Shown: piece after piece, positions 1 to 11,050 of the stretch
Numbering within the stretch: position 1 is the first letter of the stretch
How the letters are laid out: each line of letters begins with the position of its first letter
NCBI GenBank assembly: GCA_039602395.1
Contig: JBCNJP010000025.1
Location: 46,891,980 to 46,955,979, forward strand
DNA length: 64,000 bases
Source: Deinandra increscens subsp. villosa
Taxonomy: Eukaryota; Streptophyta; Magnoliopsida; Asterales; Asteraceae
Direction: 5' to 3'
Position numbers and translations under genes: made by a program
The notes under the pieces: generated by a model
The model's input: the letters and a program-made list of their open reading frames with translations, nothing else
The model's database searches: none
Told to the model about the DNA's origin: nothing

Positions 1-732
1 GGTCCGGTGAGTCCCTTCTCACCCGTTTCGGCCCAACACACGGGCGATCTACATTTTCTGCCATAAAGAGCTTCGAAAGGTGCTGCACCAATGCTCGTAT
101 GATAACTGTTGTTGTAGGAGAATTCCACCAAGGGAAGATGAGCCTCCCAGTCTTTACCGAAGTCGAGAACGCAAGCTCGGAGCATGTCTTCCAAAGTCTG
201 AATAGTTCGTTCCGTCTGACCATCGGTCTGCGGGTGATAAGCTGTACTCATGTCCAGTCGGGTTCCCAGTGCTTCTTGCATAGATTGCCACAGTCGGGAA
301 GTAAATCGGGGATCTCGATCAGAGATAATGGTCTTAGGCACTCCATGACGTGCCACAATTCGGTCAATGTACAGCTTAGTTAACTTATCCATATTATCGT
401 TTTCCCTCATTGGAATGAAGTGTGCAGATTTGGTTAGTCGATCAATGATAACCCAAATCGCATCCGGTCGATTTGATCGATGAGGTAATCCTGTTACGAA
501 ATCCATGGAGATATCCTCCCATTTCCATTCCGGGATCTTTGGTTGCTGCAATAATCCAGAAGGCTTTTGGTACTTGATCTTAACTCTTGAGCATGTTAAA
601 CATCTAGCCACATATCGCGCAATGTCGGCTTTCATATTCGGCCACCAATACAAGTTCTTCAAATCCTGGTACATTTTGTCCGATCCAGGGTGCACCGAAT
701 ACCTTGACTTGTGGGCCTCGTCCATCACGAGC
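1..732 (-). pseudogene. Element A integrase, N-terminal zinc domain and catalytic core (partial)
   Basis: Integrase inserts the element's cDNA into the genome. The minus-strand translation continues directly from the RNase H frame after a one-base shift: ELVMDEAHK, then the zinc-binding H-H-C-C region (ending RCLTCSRVK near 600-570), then the core with DFVTGLP, SDRD and YHPQTDGQTERT motifs, then the C-terminal part of the core ending at SPVCWAETGE near position 20. The catalytic D, D and E neighbourhoods are all readable. The frame is open in this stretch apart from the shift at 735. The 3' end (integrase C-terminus, any chromodomain, PPT and 3' LTR) is outside the window. Confidence 0.9.
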
Positions 733-3700
733 TCACCGGAGATTTCCAAGTAAGGGAACCCAGATTCTGTCATTGTAATACCTGAGTCCATCGGACTTAA
801 TTTCGGAGTTACCATCCACCCCTCGCAGTGCTTCAGCTGCGAAATTTTCTTCTTTCAAAGCTTCTCGTTGGGCATCGCGGATCCGATCCGGCAATCCCGT
901 GTGAATGGTAAGCTGCAACGCTCGTACTCGTCGAGGCTTTTCATACTCTTTTCGGCTTAAAGCATCAGCCACAACATTGGCTTTTCCCGGGTGATACTTA
1001 ATTGCTAAGTCATAATCATTTAGTAGCTCGACCCACCGTCGTTGTCGCATGTTGAGGTCCTTCTGTTCAAAGATGTGCTGTAAGCTTTTGTGGTCGGTAA
1101 ATATTGTGCACTTTGTTCCGTAGAGGTAATGTCTCCAAATCTTGAGTGCAAATACAACGGCTCCTAATTCCAGGTCATGTGTTGTATAATTTTTCTCAGT
1201 ATCCTTCAGTTGCCTGGACCCGTAGGCAATCACTTTGTCTCGTTGCATCAACACGCAACCGAGTCCTTGAATAGATGCATCGCAATAGACCACGAAGTCG
1301 TCAACCCCTTCGGGTAACGCGAGAATCGGAGCTGAACATAACATGTCCTTAAGAGTTTGAAACGCGTGTTCTTCTTTTTCACCCCATCTATATTGCACTC
1401 CTTTGTGCGTTAAAGCTGTTAAGGGTTGAGCCAATTGCGAGAAACCCTTGATGAATCTTCGGTAATATCCGGCAAGTCCCAAAAATTGTCGGATTTCGGT
1501 CGGCGCTCTCGGAGTAGACCAATTCTTGATAGCTTCTACTTTAGCTGGGTCGACATGAATTCCATCCTGATTAACAATGTGTCCAAGAAACTGGACTTCG
1601 CGAATCCAAAAATCGCACTTCGAAAACTTAGCATAAAGCTGTTCCTTGCGGAGTAATTCCAAGATAAGTCGTAGGTGTCTCTCGTGTTCTTCCTTTGTCT
1701 TGGAGTAGATTAAGATATCGTCAATGAAAACTATCACAAACTGATCGAGGTACGGCTTGCACACTCGATTCATCAGATCCATAAATACAGCAGGTGCATT
1801 AGTTAGCCCAAACGGCATAACTAGAAACTCGTAGTGACCATACCGAGTTCTGAAAGCAGTCTTGGGGACATCCTCATCACGAACGCGAAGTTGGTGATAT
1901 CCAGACCGTAGATCAATCTTTGAAAAGTAGCTCGAACCTTGGAGTTGGTCGAAGAGATCGTCGATTCGAGGAAGTGGATACCGATTCTTGATCGTAACCT
2001 TGTTAAGCTCTCGGTAGTCAATACACATTCGGAACGTTCCATCTTTCTTCTTAACAAACAATACCGGTGCTCCCCATGGAGACGAACTTGGACGAATAAA
2101 CCCTTTGTCAAGTAACTCTTGAAGTTGTGCGGAGAGTTCGTTGAGTTCGCTTACCGCCAAACGGTAAGGTGCGCGTGCAATCGGAGCGGCTCCAGGAGCT
2201 AAATCGATTCCAAACTCGACTTGTCGAAATGGAGGTAAACCAGGTAGATCATCAGGAAATACATCTTGGAAGTCGCGGACTATCGGGTAGTCGTCGATTC
2301 TACGCTCGGGAAGTGTCGTGTCGGTGACGTTTGCAAGGATCGCGAAGTGACCTTTACGAAGGCACTTTTGAGCTTTAAGAAATGAGATAATACCGGTGAC
2401 GGTTCCACCTTTTTCACCTTGAACTGTTAACACTTCACCGTCCTTGAGTGGGATACGAACCACTTTTTCTTGACATAGAATTTCAGCTCGGTTTTCAGAT
2501 AACCAATCCATTCCTACTATGACATCAAAACTACCAATCGGGAAAGGCATAAGATCGATTCCTAATGTATGGCCAGCTAGTTCTAACTTACAGTCCTTAA
2601 CTATCTGAGTCGTATCATGAAGTTTACCATTCGCTAACTCTACCACATACTTAGCATCTAAGGCAATCGGTTTAGCATTAATTAGCTTAGCAAACTTAGT
2701 GGAAATAAAACTTCTTTCAGCACCAGAATCAAACAATACAGTAGCAAAGAAACCATTAAGGATGAATTTACCGTTAATCACGTTGGCGTCGTTGCGAGCT
2801 TCACCTTGACCCATGACAAAAGCTCTTCCTCTGCCATTTCCACCATTCCCGTTGTTACCATTCCCGTTGCCATTACCTCCACCATTACCATTCCCACCAT
2901 TGTTTCCTTGGTTACCATTTCCCTGTCTTCTCAACTGCGGGCAGTCTCTCTTAATGTGGCCTTGAGCACCACATTCATAGCAGTTCCCATTACCATTTCC
3001 TCTGGGAGCTTCATTGTTGTTGTTACGGTTCTGACCATTGTTGTTTCCATTGCCCCGGTTGTTTCCATAGTTGTTGTTGCCATGATTGTTGTTGTTTTGC
3101 CTTAGGCGGTTTTGTTGCTCGGGAAGAATCGTCCAACAGTCTTTCGCCTCATGGCTTTTCTTGCCACACCTTTCACAGCTTAAATTCCTTCTGCAAATAC
3201 CAGTGTGATGCTTCCCACACTTGTTACACATGGGCAGGTTACCCTTGTAGTTACCTTGACCGTTACCGCCCTGACGGTTGTTTCCACTGTTATTTCCAGA
3301 CCTCTTGCTTTGACCTTGGGAGTTATAAGACCTCCCAGTGCTGTTTCCAACACTCTGGTTGTTCATGGAGTTCTCAGGAGCTTCATCATCAGCCTTTCTC
3401 TTGCCACTTAAGGCAGTCTTCTCTGAGGCTTTTGCAGGAAGTGTACCTTTTTCAACTTCCTGATCGGTAAGCTTGTGAGCCAAACGAATGGCTTGCTGCA
3501 CGGTTGTGGGGTTGCTGGCAGTCACTAGTCCCTTGATTTGAGGCGCGAGGCCTTCCAGATAACGCTCAATGCGTTTGAACTCAGCATCAACCATTGTAGG
3601 GCACAAGACCGCGTACTCATGGTAACGCGCAGTATACTGTTCGACTTCAGACCCATTCATTTTCAGGTTCAAGAATTCGCCCTCTAACTTCTTTACTTGG

Positions 3701-3989
3701 TCACGGGGACAGTACTCCTCCATAATCAGTTCCTTAAACGCTTCCCATTCCATGTTATTAGCCGCATCAATCCCAATCATCTGGATTTCGGCATTCCACC
3801 AGGAGAGAGCAGCTCCCTCAAAGGTACCAGTAGCATACTTCACTTTGCTCTCAGCAGGGCAGTTGCACATAGAGAAGACCTTTTCAGACTTCTCGATCCA
3901 CCTGAGGAGTCCTACTGCTCCTTCTTCGCCGGAAAACGTCATTGGCTTACAATCCATGAAGGACTTAAACGTGCAGTGATGGTGGTTTC
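733..3989 (-). pseudogene. Element A gag-pol: Gag, three zinc knuckles, protease, RT, RNase H
   Basis: A continuous open frame of 1074 codons counted from the Met at 3957 (the frame is open further upstream to the candidate splice site at 3989). Domains by residue from that Met: Retrotrans_gag core 1-180; zinc knuckles CNKCGKHHTGIC (244-255), CERCGKKSHEAKDC (261-274) and CYECGAQGHIKRDC (326-339), set in Asn/Gly-rich linkers; aspartic protease with FDSGAERS (active Asp about 410); RT from about 590 with YPLPRIDD and the catalytic FIDD (744-747); RNase H with YCDAS (Asp 893), the DLELGA and TDHKSL motifs. The frame stops at 733-735 because one extra base (a735 on the plus strand) puts TGA after WVPLLGNLR; the integrase frame resumes immediately. 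All RT and RNase H catalytic residues are present, so this is a young copy. Confidence 0.93.
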
Positions 3990-4070
3990 CTGATGCAATA
4001 ATAGTTCGGGTTTTAAGTTTAAACAGGTCAAAATATAATCGCTTTGTGCCTTAACCGGCATAATAATTAC
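3990..4070 (-). other. Candidate 81-nt GT-AG intron inside element A gag
   Basis: On the minus strand the segment begins GTAATTATT at 4070 and ends TTGCATCAG at 3990. It is 81 nt, a multiple of three, contains the only in-frame stop (TAA 4053-4051) between the Gag start and the gag-pol frame, and is richer in A/T than its flanks. Removing it joins ..AAYAAQG to NHHHCTFKSF in frame. Element E has an equivalent GT-AG segment at the same place in gag (48584-48694). Splicing is inferred, not shown. Confidence 0.55.
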
Positions 4071-4191
4071 CCTGTGCGGCGTATGCAGCTTGGACGGCTG
4101 CCACCGCGGCTTGCACGTGCTCGTTAATCATAGCTTGCAGTTGTGCAGGTGTCATGTTAATGTTGCTCCTTCCGTGCCCTCTTCCAGACAT
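4051..4191 (-). CDS. Element A gag N-terminal segment (46 codons, possible exon 1)
   Basis: The minus strand reads MSGRGHGRSNINMTPAQLQ and continues through an Ala/Gln-rich helix (AAVAAVQAAYAAQ) to a TAA at 4053-4051. The frame is the same as that of the large gag-pol frame downstream, so only this TAA separates them. The segment resembles the N-terminus of the gag of element E at 48412 (both have an MT-x-x-Q helix followed by Ala-rich sequence), which argues it is genuine Gag. Read-through, a nonsense mutation or removal of an 81-nt intron (next entry) would each explain the layout; I favour the intron. Confidence 0.7.
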   Translation of the reverse strand: MSGRGHGRSNINMTPAQLQAMINEHVQAAVAAVQAAYAAQGNYYAG

Positions 4192-4545
4192 TTTGCTGGA
4201 CAGTTAAAGTAGCCAGTGTTCAGTCACAGTTATACTTTATACATATCCCATAATATGTATATTAACAATTTCCCATTATCCCACTATTAGTCCAGAAAAG
4301 TTTTGTGCAAAATCGAGGCGTCGTCGGAGATCGTCGTAAGTCGTAAGTGCTATCGTCGAAAGTCGGCTTTCCCATAAAAGTCACCGTCGGCGTAGTCATC
4401 GTAGTAGAAATCAGGACGTAGCGTGTAGCATCGTTTCGTTGTCGCTTTTCCCCGGAATAATGTGCGTATTAGCGTTCGCGTTTCGTATTCGTGTGTGAAA
4501 ATTTTCCCTAAGGTTTTCCGTTAGACTACTTAGACACAGTCTATA

Positions 4546-4591
<46 letters not shown>

Positions 4592-4754
4592 GTACATACG
4601 TACTAAGCTTTTACTTACACAGCAGAGCGAGTATCCCAGGTTGGCACATGAAAATTTTTTGTTTTGGGAATTTGTTGTTCGTTTGTAACTAAGGTTTTCA
4701 AGTTGCAGTTTCCAAATCGTTTTTCAAAAAGATTCCAGTTCTCTGCAACTTATG
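4192..4754 (-). other. Element A 5' leader between PBS and gag, with a TA microsatellite
   Basis: About 560 bases without a coding frame I can support. The region 4310-4480 is rich in CG dinucleotides in GTCGT/TCGTC words, unlike the rest of the leader. Positions 4542-4590 are an almost pure (TA)n tract. No other feature is visible. Confidence 0.75.
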
Positions 4755-4766
4755 GCTCTGATACCA
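4755..4766 (-). promoter_or_regulatory. Element A primer-binding site (initiator tRNA-Met type)
   Basis: The minus strand reads TGGTATCAGAGC, complementary to the 3' end of plant initiator tRNA-Met, three bases inside the LTR end at 4770. This fixes the element's orientation and marks the 5' LTR. Confidence 0.95.
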
Positions 4767-6189
4767 ATCTGTCACACCCCCAAATAACCACTAACGGAGT
4801 TTATACCGTTAAGGGGTGCGAGCAAACCAGGACCACAACCATTAGTTACAAATACTAAACGAATCAGAGTTAGTCCAAATACGTGTCATAAATTAAAGTT
4901 CTCAAAATACGCAGCGGAAAAAAAAATATCATCTTAGCACTAACCACGTGCTTTACAAATCATTGTTTTAAATTCCCAATTTAGTTTAAACAGAAATAAA
5001 ATGTCTTCATGTGCCATGCCAACCCGCTCCGGATACTCCTCAGCGATCTGCAAAAGTTTAAACCACGCAAGTGTCAACCTAACGGTTGGTGAGTTCACAG
5101 TGGGCTTGTCATGCAGTGGCCCGGTCTCATATTCATAATAGTGTCAACATATACTTATGTAATATTTATTTGTGAAAAGCAATGATTAATGATATCCATA
5201 ATCATAGTATTGTGGTTTAGTAAAAGTAATGTCCGTAACATACGTTATCGGGTATGTACTAGTTTTGTATAGTTAAAGTGCTCAACCGATATCGCGGGTA
5301 GCTAATCCGTTGTTCCATGCACTAAGGAAGTTTGTACCAAAGCTGACTGATAATTGTAGTGGCAGCGCCATCATCTATTTTGTTTTGCGGACCTACGTCA
5401 TCGCGGCTTTGCCTCCCCCGTGTCCTCTCGGGATCACGGTCAGATAGGCTGATATTGTACCTCCGTGCACCTCCAGTGTCACGAGGCGGAGTTTGTCAAA
5501 CTCCAGTAGATCTACCCAACATCCCCTCGCTTTACAATTAATGGTACAATTAAGTTGAGGACTTTTTCAGTTATAAGGCAATCCTTAGAAATCATGTGAT
5601 ATCATGTGGTTTAGACTTTAACCTACACTAGCCATATTAAAACGGTTTACTTTGGGTTCTCATGAATCCCGAAAACATTTTTAGTTTCGTTTTAGAAATA
5701 GTTGTTTGAGTATTTCACAAGTGTCTCCCATAAAACACTTCAAGTTCATCAAGTGGGTGCCAAGCACTCCTAAGTTCAAGTTCATCAGAGAGGTGCATAG
5801 CACTCATAAGGTTGTCAGCATTGTTTTTCATTAAGTTATTCAGTGTGACCCAAACGGGTTCACGGTAAATGGGTTAGTGACACTCACCTTTGGTTGCACT
5901 GCTACTCTTGCTAAGTAATCCAAATATCGTTTGCTTATCGAAGACCTAAGAACATGTTTAGGTCTTAAGTATTAGTTTTGTGTCTAATCTTTAACTTACG
6001 TCACTATGGCCCATAACATAGCACGTTGGAACTATGACACGACATACCGACACACGACACCGATGGTTGATCATAACAAGGGTTCACGTAACTCAGAAAT
6101 CAAGGCATGTTTCATTATTGTATAGTCATGTAAGTCTTAGCATAACATTCAAACAAGTTGCACAAGTTGGGTTTTGGTTAGATCATAGT

Positions 6190-6500
6190 TTCGCTACTTA
6201 GTGTCGCTACATAGTTTCGCTAGGTGCACGGGCAGCACTTTCGCTAGGGATTACCCGATGACACAGTTTCGCTAGCTAGTTTCGCCCGAAACTGCTGACG
6301 CAGTTTCGCTAGCCTAGCTTCGCTCGAAACTGGTTTGAACTTTCGTTCAGGTTAATTCGCTCGGTAGTTTCGTTCGAGCAGGTCTAATTAGTTTCGCGGG
6401 CGACACTATAGTTTCGCCACATAGTATCGCTGGATGAAGATATATACAGTTTCGCTGTATAGTTTCGCCCAGAGAACAGCTCAGTTTCGCTGGTCGCGAA
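6190..6500 (-). repeat. AGTTTCGCTAG word array, transcribed part of LTR A
   Basis: More than fifteen copies of AGTTTCGCT (element sense AGCGAAACT) and near variants (AGTATCGCT, AGTGTCGCT) occur at irregular spacing with unrelated sequence between them, so it is not a simple tandem repeat. It lies downstream of the TATA box at 6981-6987 and so would be in the transcript if that promoter is used. The solo LTR has the matching array at 18485-18835 with a different copy arrangement. Confidence 0.85.
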
Positions 6501-6980
6501 AAACACATAAATCAGCCTAAAAATCAATCTAACAGCTTCCATACTTCATGTGGTTCAATATTTAGCATGCATAATCATTTATCAACATTAAACAGTAAGT
6601 TTTAACACCTTAAACATGGGTTTTCACATTCGAATCACCAAAACACATTTTAAACCTAAAATGACCTAACTAGCATGAATCTTCATTATGGTTTGATTTC
6701 AAACGTAAAGTTACAGACTTTATGATAGATCTAGCCTTCCTAAGCATCATATCAGAAGATCAAGTGATTACATGAAGGTCTAAGCATGCTTTTTAAGAAA
6801 ACACATAGAAAATGCATAAAGAATGGTTTTGGGACTCACGATTTGATCTAGGATCGATGGATGGTCTCTACCAACAGAGATGATAGCAGCAAATGGTGAT
6901 TTCTCAGCTGGTCCAGAAGTTTCAGGAGAGTGTGTGTGTGTGTTTAGTGTGGAGATGATGCAAATGGGATGTAACTAGGG

Positions 6981-7120
6981 TTTTATAAAATATATATATC
7001 AGGGGCTAGTTTCGCTGGCAGTTTCGCTAGCCAAGCGAAACTGGCTCTGAGCACATGTGAGTCAAACAGTTTAGCCGGCTACCGAGCGAATCTACAGTTT
7101 CGCCCGGTAGTTTCGCTGGA
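6981..7120 (-). promoter_or_regulatory. LTR A core promoter: word cluster followed by TATA box
   Basis: Reading the minus strand, 7110-7005 holds five to six copies of the AGCGAAACT word and its relatives, followed within about 20 bases by TATATTTTATAAAACCC with a TATAAAA box at 6987-6981. The same arrangement is kept in the solo LTR (words 17875-17985, box 17998-18004). The promoter call rests on this arrangement and on the position in the LTR. Confidence 0.65.
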
Positions 7121-7363
7121 AACCAAAAGTGGCCAATTTACATTCTATTATTAATACTAAATCATGCGTTTAAATCACATTGCACATAATGACAATAAAT
7201 AATAAATAAATAGACACGTAACACATATGGACGGGTTCGGTGATCAACCAAAGGTCGTGGACGTATTCGGCCTAGTTAAGCATTAGTTACTAAGTTAACA
7301 CTTATAACGTAACTAACGGAGATTGTCTAACGGAAGTTAACCTTGGAATTCTCGGATGTCACA

Positions 7364-8428
7364 ACATACCTTTTTGATGATCTACAGTTTTCTAGGATCA
7401 ATAGAAAAAGATGCAATGTTCTTGATCAATATCTCAACAGTAAGAAATTTTGTTTTGAGATCAGACAAGCTATGTCAGACTTCAAAAATTAGACATACAC
7501 AGAAAAATAAAGGCAAATTGAAATTGATGACTTATTGAGAAACTTCAAGCTTAATCTATCAATTTTGATTAATTAAATTTGTTAATCAAAGGTTAATGGC
7601 AGATTCACAAGTTTAAGTCTCATCAATTTAGTCACAGACTATTAAGTGAAATAGATTCTGATTGAAGACTTAGATAAATTCAACACTATGTGGAATTCAT
7701 TAGGTCAATCCAATCATTGAGTGTAAACAAACTGAAACTTCTAAGTTATCAGATGTACACCCATAAGCATGTATGCACAATCTGATTTGTGTAACCTAAC
7801 ACGAATTTGTAGCAGCTCACATTGAGTTCTACAAACTAACCAAAGTTTCAATAATTTAACAAATTAATTAAAAAAAATTCTAAGTATCCTAAATAACTGA
7901 GGTCATAGCTTTTAAGGTTCATAGTTTATCAATTCAAACAAATTTCAGGGTTCAAACTAATCAACTAGAACAAAACAACCCACTGTTATAGAATATTCAA
8001 AGAAATTTCATATACAAACACTTTCATCCATATCCCTGTTCACAACTTTCTCGGATTCAAGGAGATAAATGAGATACAAGTTTCACATACCTTAAACTTG
8101 AACACACGTTAATTAGGATCAAGTAAAGATGAGGGAAATCTGTAACAACATCAGTTTAAGCCATTAGAAACCCAAAAAGGTTGAGAATTGAACCTACGGC
8201 TCATCATTATCACCGAAAACCAAAATCGACCTAAATGAAAGTGAGATCGAACCTGTGTATGCAAGTAAGGTGTGCGAATCAACCCTAATTGCAACTAGAG
8301 TGACAGATTCGAGAGAGAATGTGTGGATTTTGATCGAACAGTGGATTGGTATGAGTCGCCGATTCGAGAGAATGAGAGCGGGTGTATGTGTGTTTGAATG
8401 CGTGAATGAAGAAAACTATCAAGTCTCC
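7364..8428 (-). other. B' non-coding region downstream of the internal promoter
   Basis: About 1 kb with no supportable gene; it parallels 20917-21936 in B. On the minus strand it holds splice-donor-like AAG|GTATGT sequences at about 8085-8095 and at the left edge next to element A. A short plus-strand frame at 8255-8461 and a minus-strand one at 8295-8501 are not conserved as proteins and I do not call them. Confidence 0.6.
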
Positions 8429-8437
8429 CTTTATATA
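8429..8437 (-). promoter_or_regulatory. TATA box of the B' internal promoter
   Basis: The minus strand reads TATATAAAG, about 10 bases downstream of the last word of the array at 8449-9175. The identical arrangement in B is at 21937-21945. Confidence 0.55.
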
Positions 8438-8448
8438 CAGTTAGGTCT

Positions 8449-9175
8449 AGCGGACTTATAAATATCTGGAATTTAAACAAGTTCGCTAAGCCAGTCTCCA
8501 AGTCCCTAAGTGTAAGCGGACTGAAACAAGTACGCTAAAAGGGAGAATATTTAAAACAAGTTCGCTAAGGCCACAGAAGTACGCTAAGCCTACAAGAAGT
8601 TCGCTAAGCTAGGAAGTTCGCTAAGGCTAGGACAAGTACACTAAGCCTAAAAGAAGTTCGCTAAGCTAGAAAGTTCGCTAAGGCTAGGACAAGTACGCTA
8701 AGCCTAAAAGAAGTTCGCTAAGCCAGGAAGTTCGCTAAGGCAAAATTAAGTACGCTAAGGCCAATTTGAACTTGAGACATCAAAAAATTTCTTAAGTAAA
8801 AAGAAGTCCGCTAAGGCATAAACAAGTTCGCTAAGAACAGTTTAGCCTCAGTAGACTTTATATTGCAAGTGGAGAAGTTCGCTAAGGCAAAATTCTTCTT
8901 AGCGGACTTCTCAAACACTTAAAGAAAAATTGAACACATGGGAGAAGTTTGCTAAGGACATGTTCAACCTAGCGGACTTCTCACCATTCAAAAATCACAA
9001 ACATAAACAAGTTCGCTAAGAACAAATTGTTCTTAGCGGACTTTAAGAAAACCACTCAAAAATTACAAGTCAAATTTAAACAAGTTCGCTAAAGGCAAAC
9101 CTGTTTATCATTCTTAGCGGACTTGCCTCAGTCAGAAGTTCGCTAAGGCAAAAATCAAGTCCGCTAAGAGCAGTT
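8449..9175 (-). repeat. TTAGCGNACTTG word array (B' internal)
   Basis: More than twenty-five copies of AAGTTCGCTAAG, AAGTACGCTAAG or AAGTCCGCTAAG on the plus strand (element sense CTTAGCG-A/T/G-ACTT), and a smaller number in the inverted orientation (for example TTAGCGGACTT near 8905, 8970 and 9030), several forming inverted pairs able to fold as hairpins. Spacing varies from about 10 to 40 bases. It is not a CRISPR array: repeats are short, degenerate, in both orientations and in a plant retrotransposon. Confidence 0.9.
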
Positions 9176-9372
9176 TTGTAACAAAAGGGTAAAATTGTAA
9201 TTCTTAAAAATTACTGCATTACAAAAATTTAAAAGAAAAACATGTCTGCTACCAGTAACCTACCAGGAAGATAAATTTTGTATTAATAAGTCAAGTACCT
9301 GTTAATTTCAACAAATTTGATCATGACCTACCTAGTACCTAAATTTGACTTGATTGGTCAAGGAATTCCGCT

Positions 9373-9475
9373 CGAACCCAAAATTTTCAATTTCATCCGA
9401 GTTGGGTCAATTTTCCACCCGAACTCAAAATTTTCAATTTCATCCGAGTTGGGTCAATTTTCCACCCGAACTCAA
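9373..9475. repeat. 47-48 bp minisatellite, two units (B')
   Basis: Two near-identical units containing TTTTCAATTTCATCCGAG and GGTCAATTTTCCACC. The corresponding site in B (22883-23030) has three units, so the copy number changed after the two copies diverged. Confidence 0.9.
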
Positions 9476-9479
9476 GAAT

Positions 9480-10874
9480 CCATACTCTTTTTAGTTGGTT
9501 AACATCAAACCAATACCAAGATTGATTTTAGCACAAGTTGGTTAATTTTTCACCAAACTTGGAAATTTAAGCACTTTGACTTTGAAAATTCACCTATTTT
9601 TGTATGGTCGTGTTCAGACATGTTTAGAATCATACCGGTCAATTACGTGATCAATAATACTTATAATTTAATTGACCTTTCGTGTCCGATACCCTAAATC
9701 AGATTGTCGGTATTGTTTGTCCACTTAAGCTCATACAAGGTAATTTTCAACTTGTCTCATGTGATGTATTTATCATGTTTTCTATCCAGTTCAGAGAAAT
9801 ACTTTGTGTGGACTCTTATTAGGTTGGAAGTTAACAGTATTCTACCAATCATCAAATAGTTTTTCAGATTCAATCACACTTTTAAAAGTAATCTTTCCCC
9901 TGTTTCTTTAGTGTTAAGTGACTTATTTCATGGACATAGTCATGAAATCATGATAACCCTTCTTTCATGACTATAGATGTATGAATTTTGGCGGGGTGAG
10001 AGCGTCAAGGTCAGAGTTTCCTCAGCAGATGACCTCTCACTTTATTTTATGGAATGATGGAGCGTAAGATCACAAGGTCAGTGATTTCTCACAGCAAATG
10101 TGTCTCAGCTTTATTTATGGATGAGACTCAAGGTCAGAGTTTCCCTCAGCAGATGAGTCTCATGTGTTGGTTTTGAAATAAGTCAACTTAATACTGAAGA
10201 AACAGAGGATGTGAGATTAGAGTTTTCTTACTAGTACTAATGAGAAGGGCAAATTTAAAGAATATGCAACTGTTTAAACTTCCAAGGTCCACATTTCTCA
10301 ATGAAATTAATGTGTTATCATAGAGACTTGTTTACTTCTTAGTATGTTGAGCCTACCAACACATCAAATGATAGAGTTACCGGTCGATTGGATCATCTCC
10401 TACGGTTAGATCTACAAGACCAGAATCATATCATGTTCCTCACATTTTGTCCGACCACAGACCAAGGATTTTGATTTTTCTTTGTATTTGACATTTGTTT
10501 AAAAACACTTGATGAATTACAAAAATAAACACTATTTTTGTTGTTTTTGTCAAATTTTCAATGTTTTTGGTTTATCTTCCACATTGTAAGCACGACAGAC
10601 TGACACAAAAACAGAAATAAACAAGAAAAATCCTTTTGATCTTTTAATAGAGACTTGACACAAGACAACCACAAACAAAAGTGTTTAGGTCAAATCAAGG
10701 TCAGACAATCCTGAAAAATGACTCAAGGAGTCAAAAGAACAAAAAACCTGAAAAGAATTTAGAGATTAGAATAATAAAAGAAAATCAAACAAGCATAAAG
10801 AGAAAATAGATAACACTCCTAAGTTACTAAGCCAATGAAGTCAAGATACTAACATACTAGGGAATGGAGAAGGT
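9480..10874 (-). other. B' non-coding stretch between word array and RNase H
   Basis: No gene seen. It includes a short imperfect repeat of AAGGTCAG(A)GTTTC-CTCAGCAGATGA around 10005-10165 (three units). 10403-10821 has no counterpart in B: there the copies of CTCCTA that flank it here (10397-10402 and 10816-10821) are fused into one (23953-23958), so it is ancestral sequence lost from B by a short-direct-repeat deletion. Confidence 0.75.
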
Positions 10875-11050
10875 TCAATCATAATTAATCATGCCTACAA
10901 CACTAATCAGAAAGTTAAACCTAGATATATCAAATGGTTTAGTGAAAAGGTATGCTAACTGATCATTTGAATTAACATGGACTAAAGTGACTAGTTTCTT
11001 CTCGGCACAATCCCTAATGAAATGGTACCTAATCTCAATATGCTTAGTCT
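10875..11050 (-). pseudogene. B' RNase H C-terminal fragment
   Basis: The minus-strand sequence matches the last ~58 codons of the RNase H of B (24013-24188), including the IRYHFIRDCAEKKLVTLVHV and ADL-x-TKP region typical of copia RNase H. It breaks after the codons for SKH.. and continues into LTR sequence at 11057. Catalytic residues lie in the missing part, so it is inactive. Confidence 0.8.

Larger units (their letters stand above)
1..7363 (-). mobile_element. Element A: Ty3/gypsy LTR retrotransposon, 5' portion, truncated by the window edge
   Basis: Read on the minus strand the order is 5' LTR (7363-4770), tRNA-Met-type PBS (4766-4755), leader, gag, protease, RT, RNase H and integrase, running off the window at position 1. 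The order protease-RT-RNase H-integrase is diagnostic of Ty3/gypsy; the PBS and RT/integrase motifs fit the Tekay/Del type of chromovirus, but the chromodomain region lies outside the window, so this lineage call is tentative. The outer edge at 7363 abuts DNA that in the second copy (near 20914) is uninterrupted, so A inserted into element B'. The predicted target duplication is ACATA (7364-7368); its partner lies to the left of the window. Confidence 0.95.
4770..7363 (-). repeat. Element A 5' LTR (2594 bp)
   Basis: On the minus strand it starts TGTGACATCCGAG (7363) and ends GGGGGTGTGACA (4770), so it has TG...CA ends. The same sequence appears in the opposite orientation at 17633-20248 with clean target duplications, which confirms both boundaries. 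A TATA box lies at 6987-6981 (minus strand TATAAAA), and clusters of a TAGCGAAACT word lie both upstream (7120-7005) and downstream (6500-6190) of it. There is no coding capacity; a 60-codon open frame on the plus strand (5359-5541) is antisense to the element and is probably chance. Confidence 0.95.

Noticed and set aside
2806..3105. Val/Ile/Thr-rich plus-strand frame resembling a membrane protein
   Set aside because: It is the antisense of the Asn/Gly-rich zinc-knuckle linker of element A Gag; composition alone produces it.
4755..4766. Possible tRNA gene fragments at the TGGTATCAGAGC sites
   Set aside because: They are primer-binding sites complementary to a tRNA 3' end and lack any cloverleaf.
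5359..5541. 60-codon plus-strand frame in LTR A, also present in the solo LTR at 19470-19652 (minus)
   Set aside because: It is antisense to the element, has no domain, and its conservation is explained by the LTR being duplicated DNA.
8449..9175. Regularly repeated short word array that could be mistaken for a CRISPR array
   Set aside because: Repeats are 10-12 bases, degenerate, in both orientations and irregularly spaced, inside a plant retrotransposon without cas genes.
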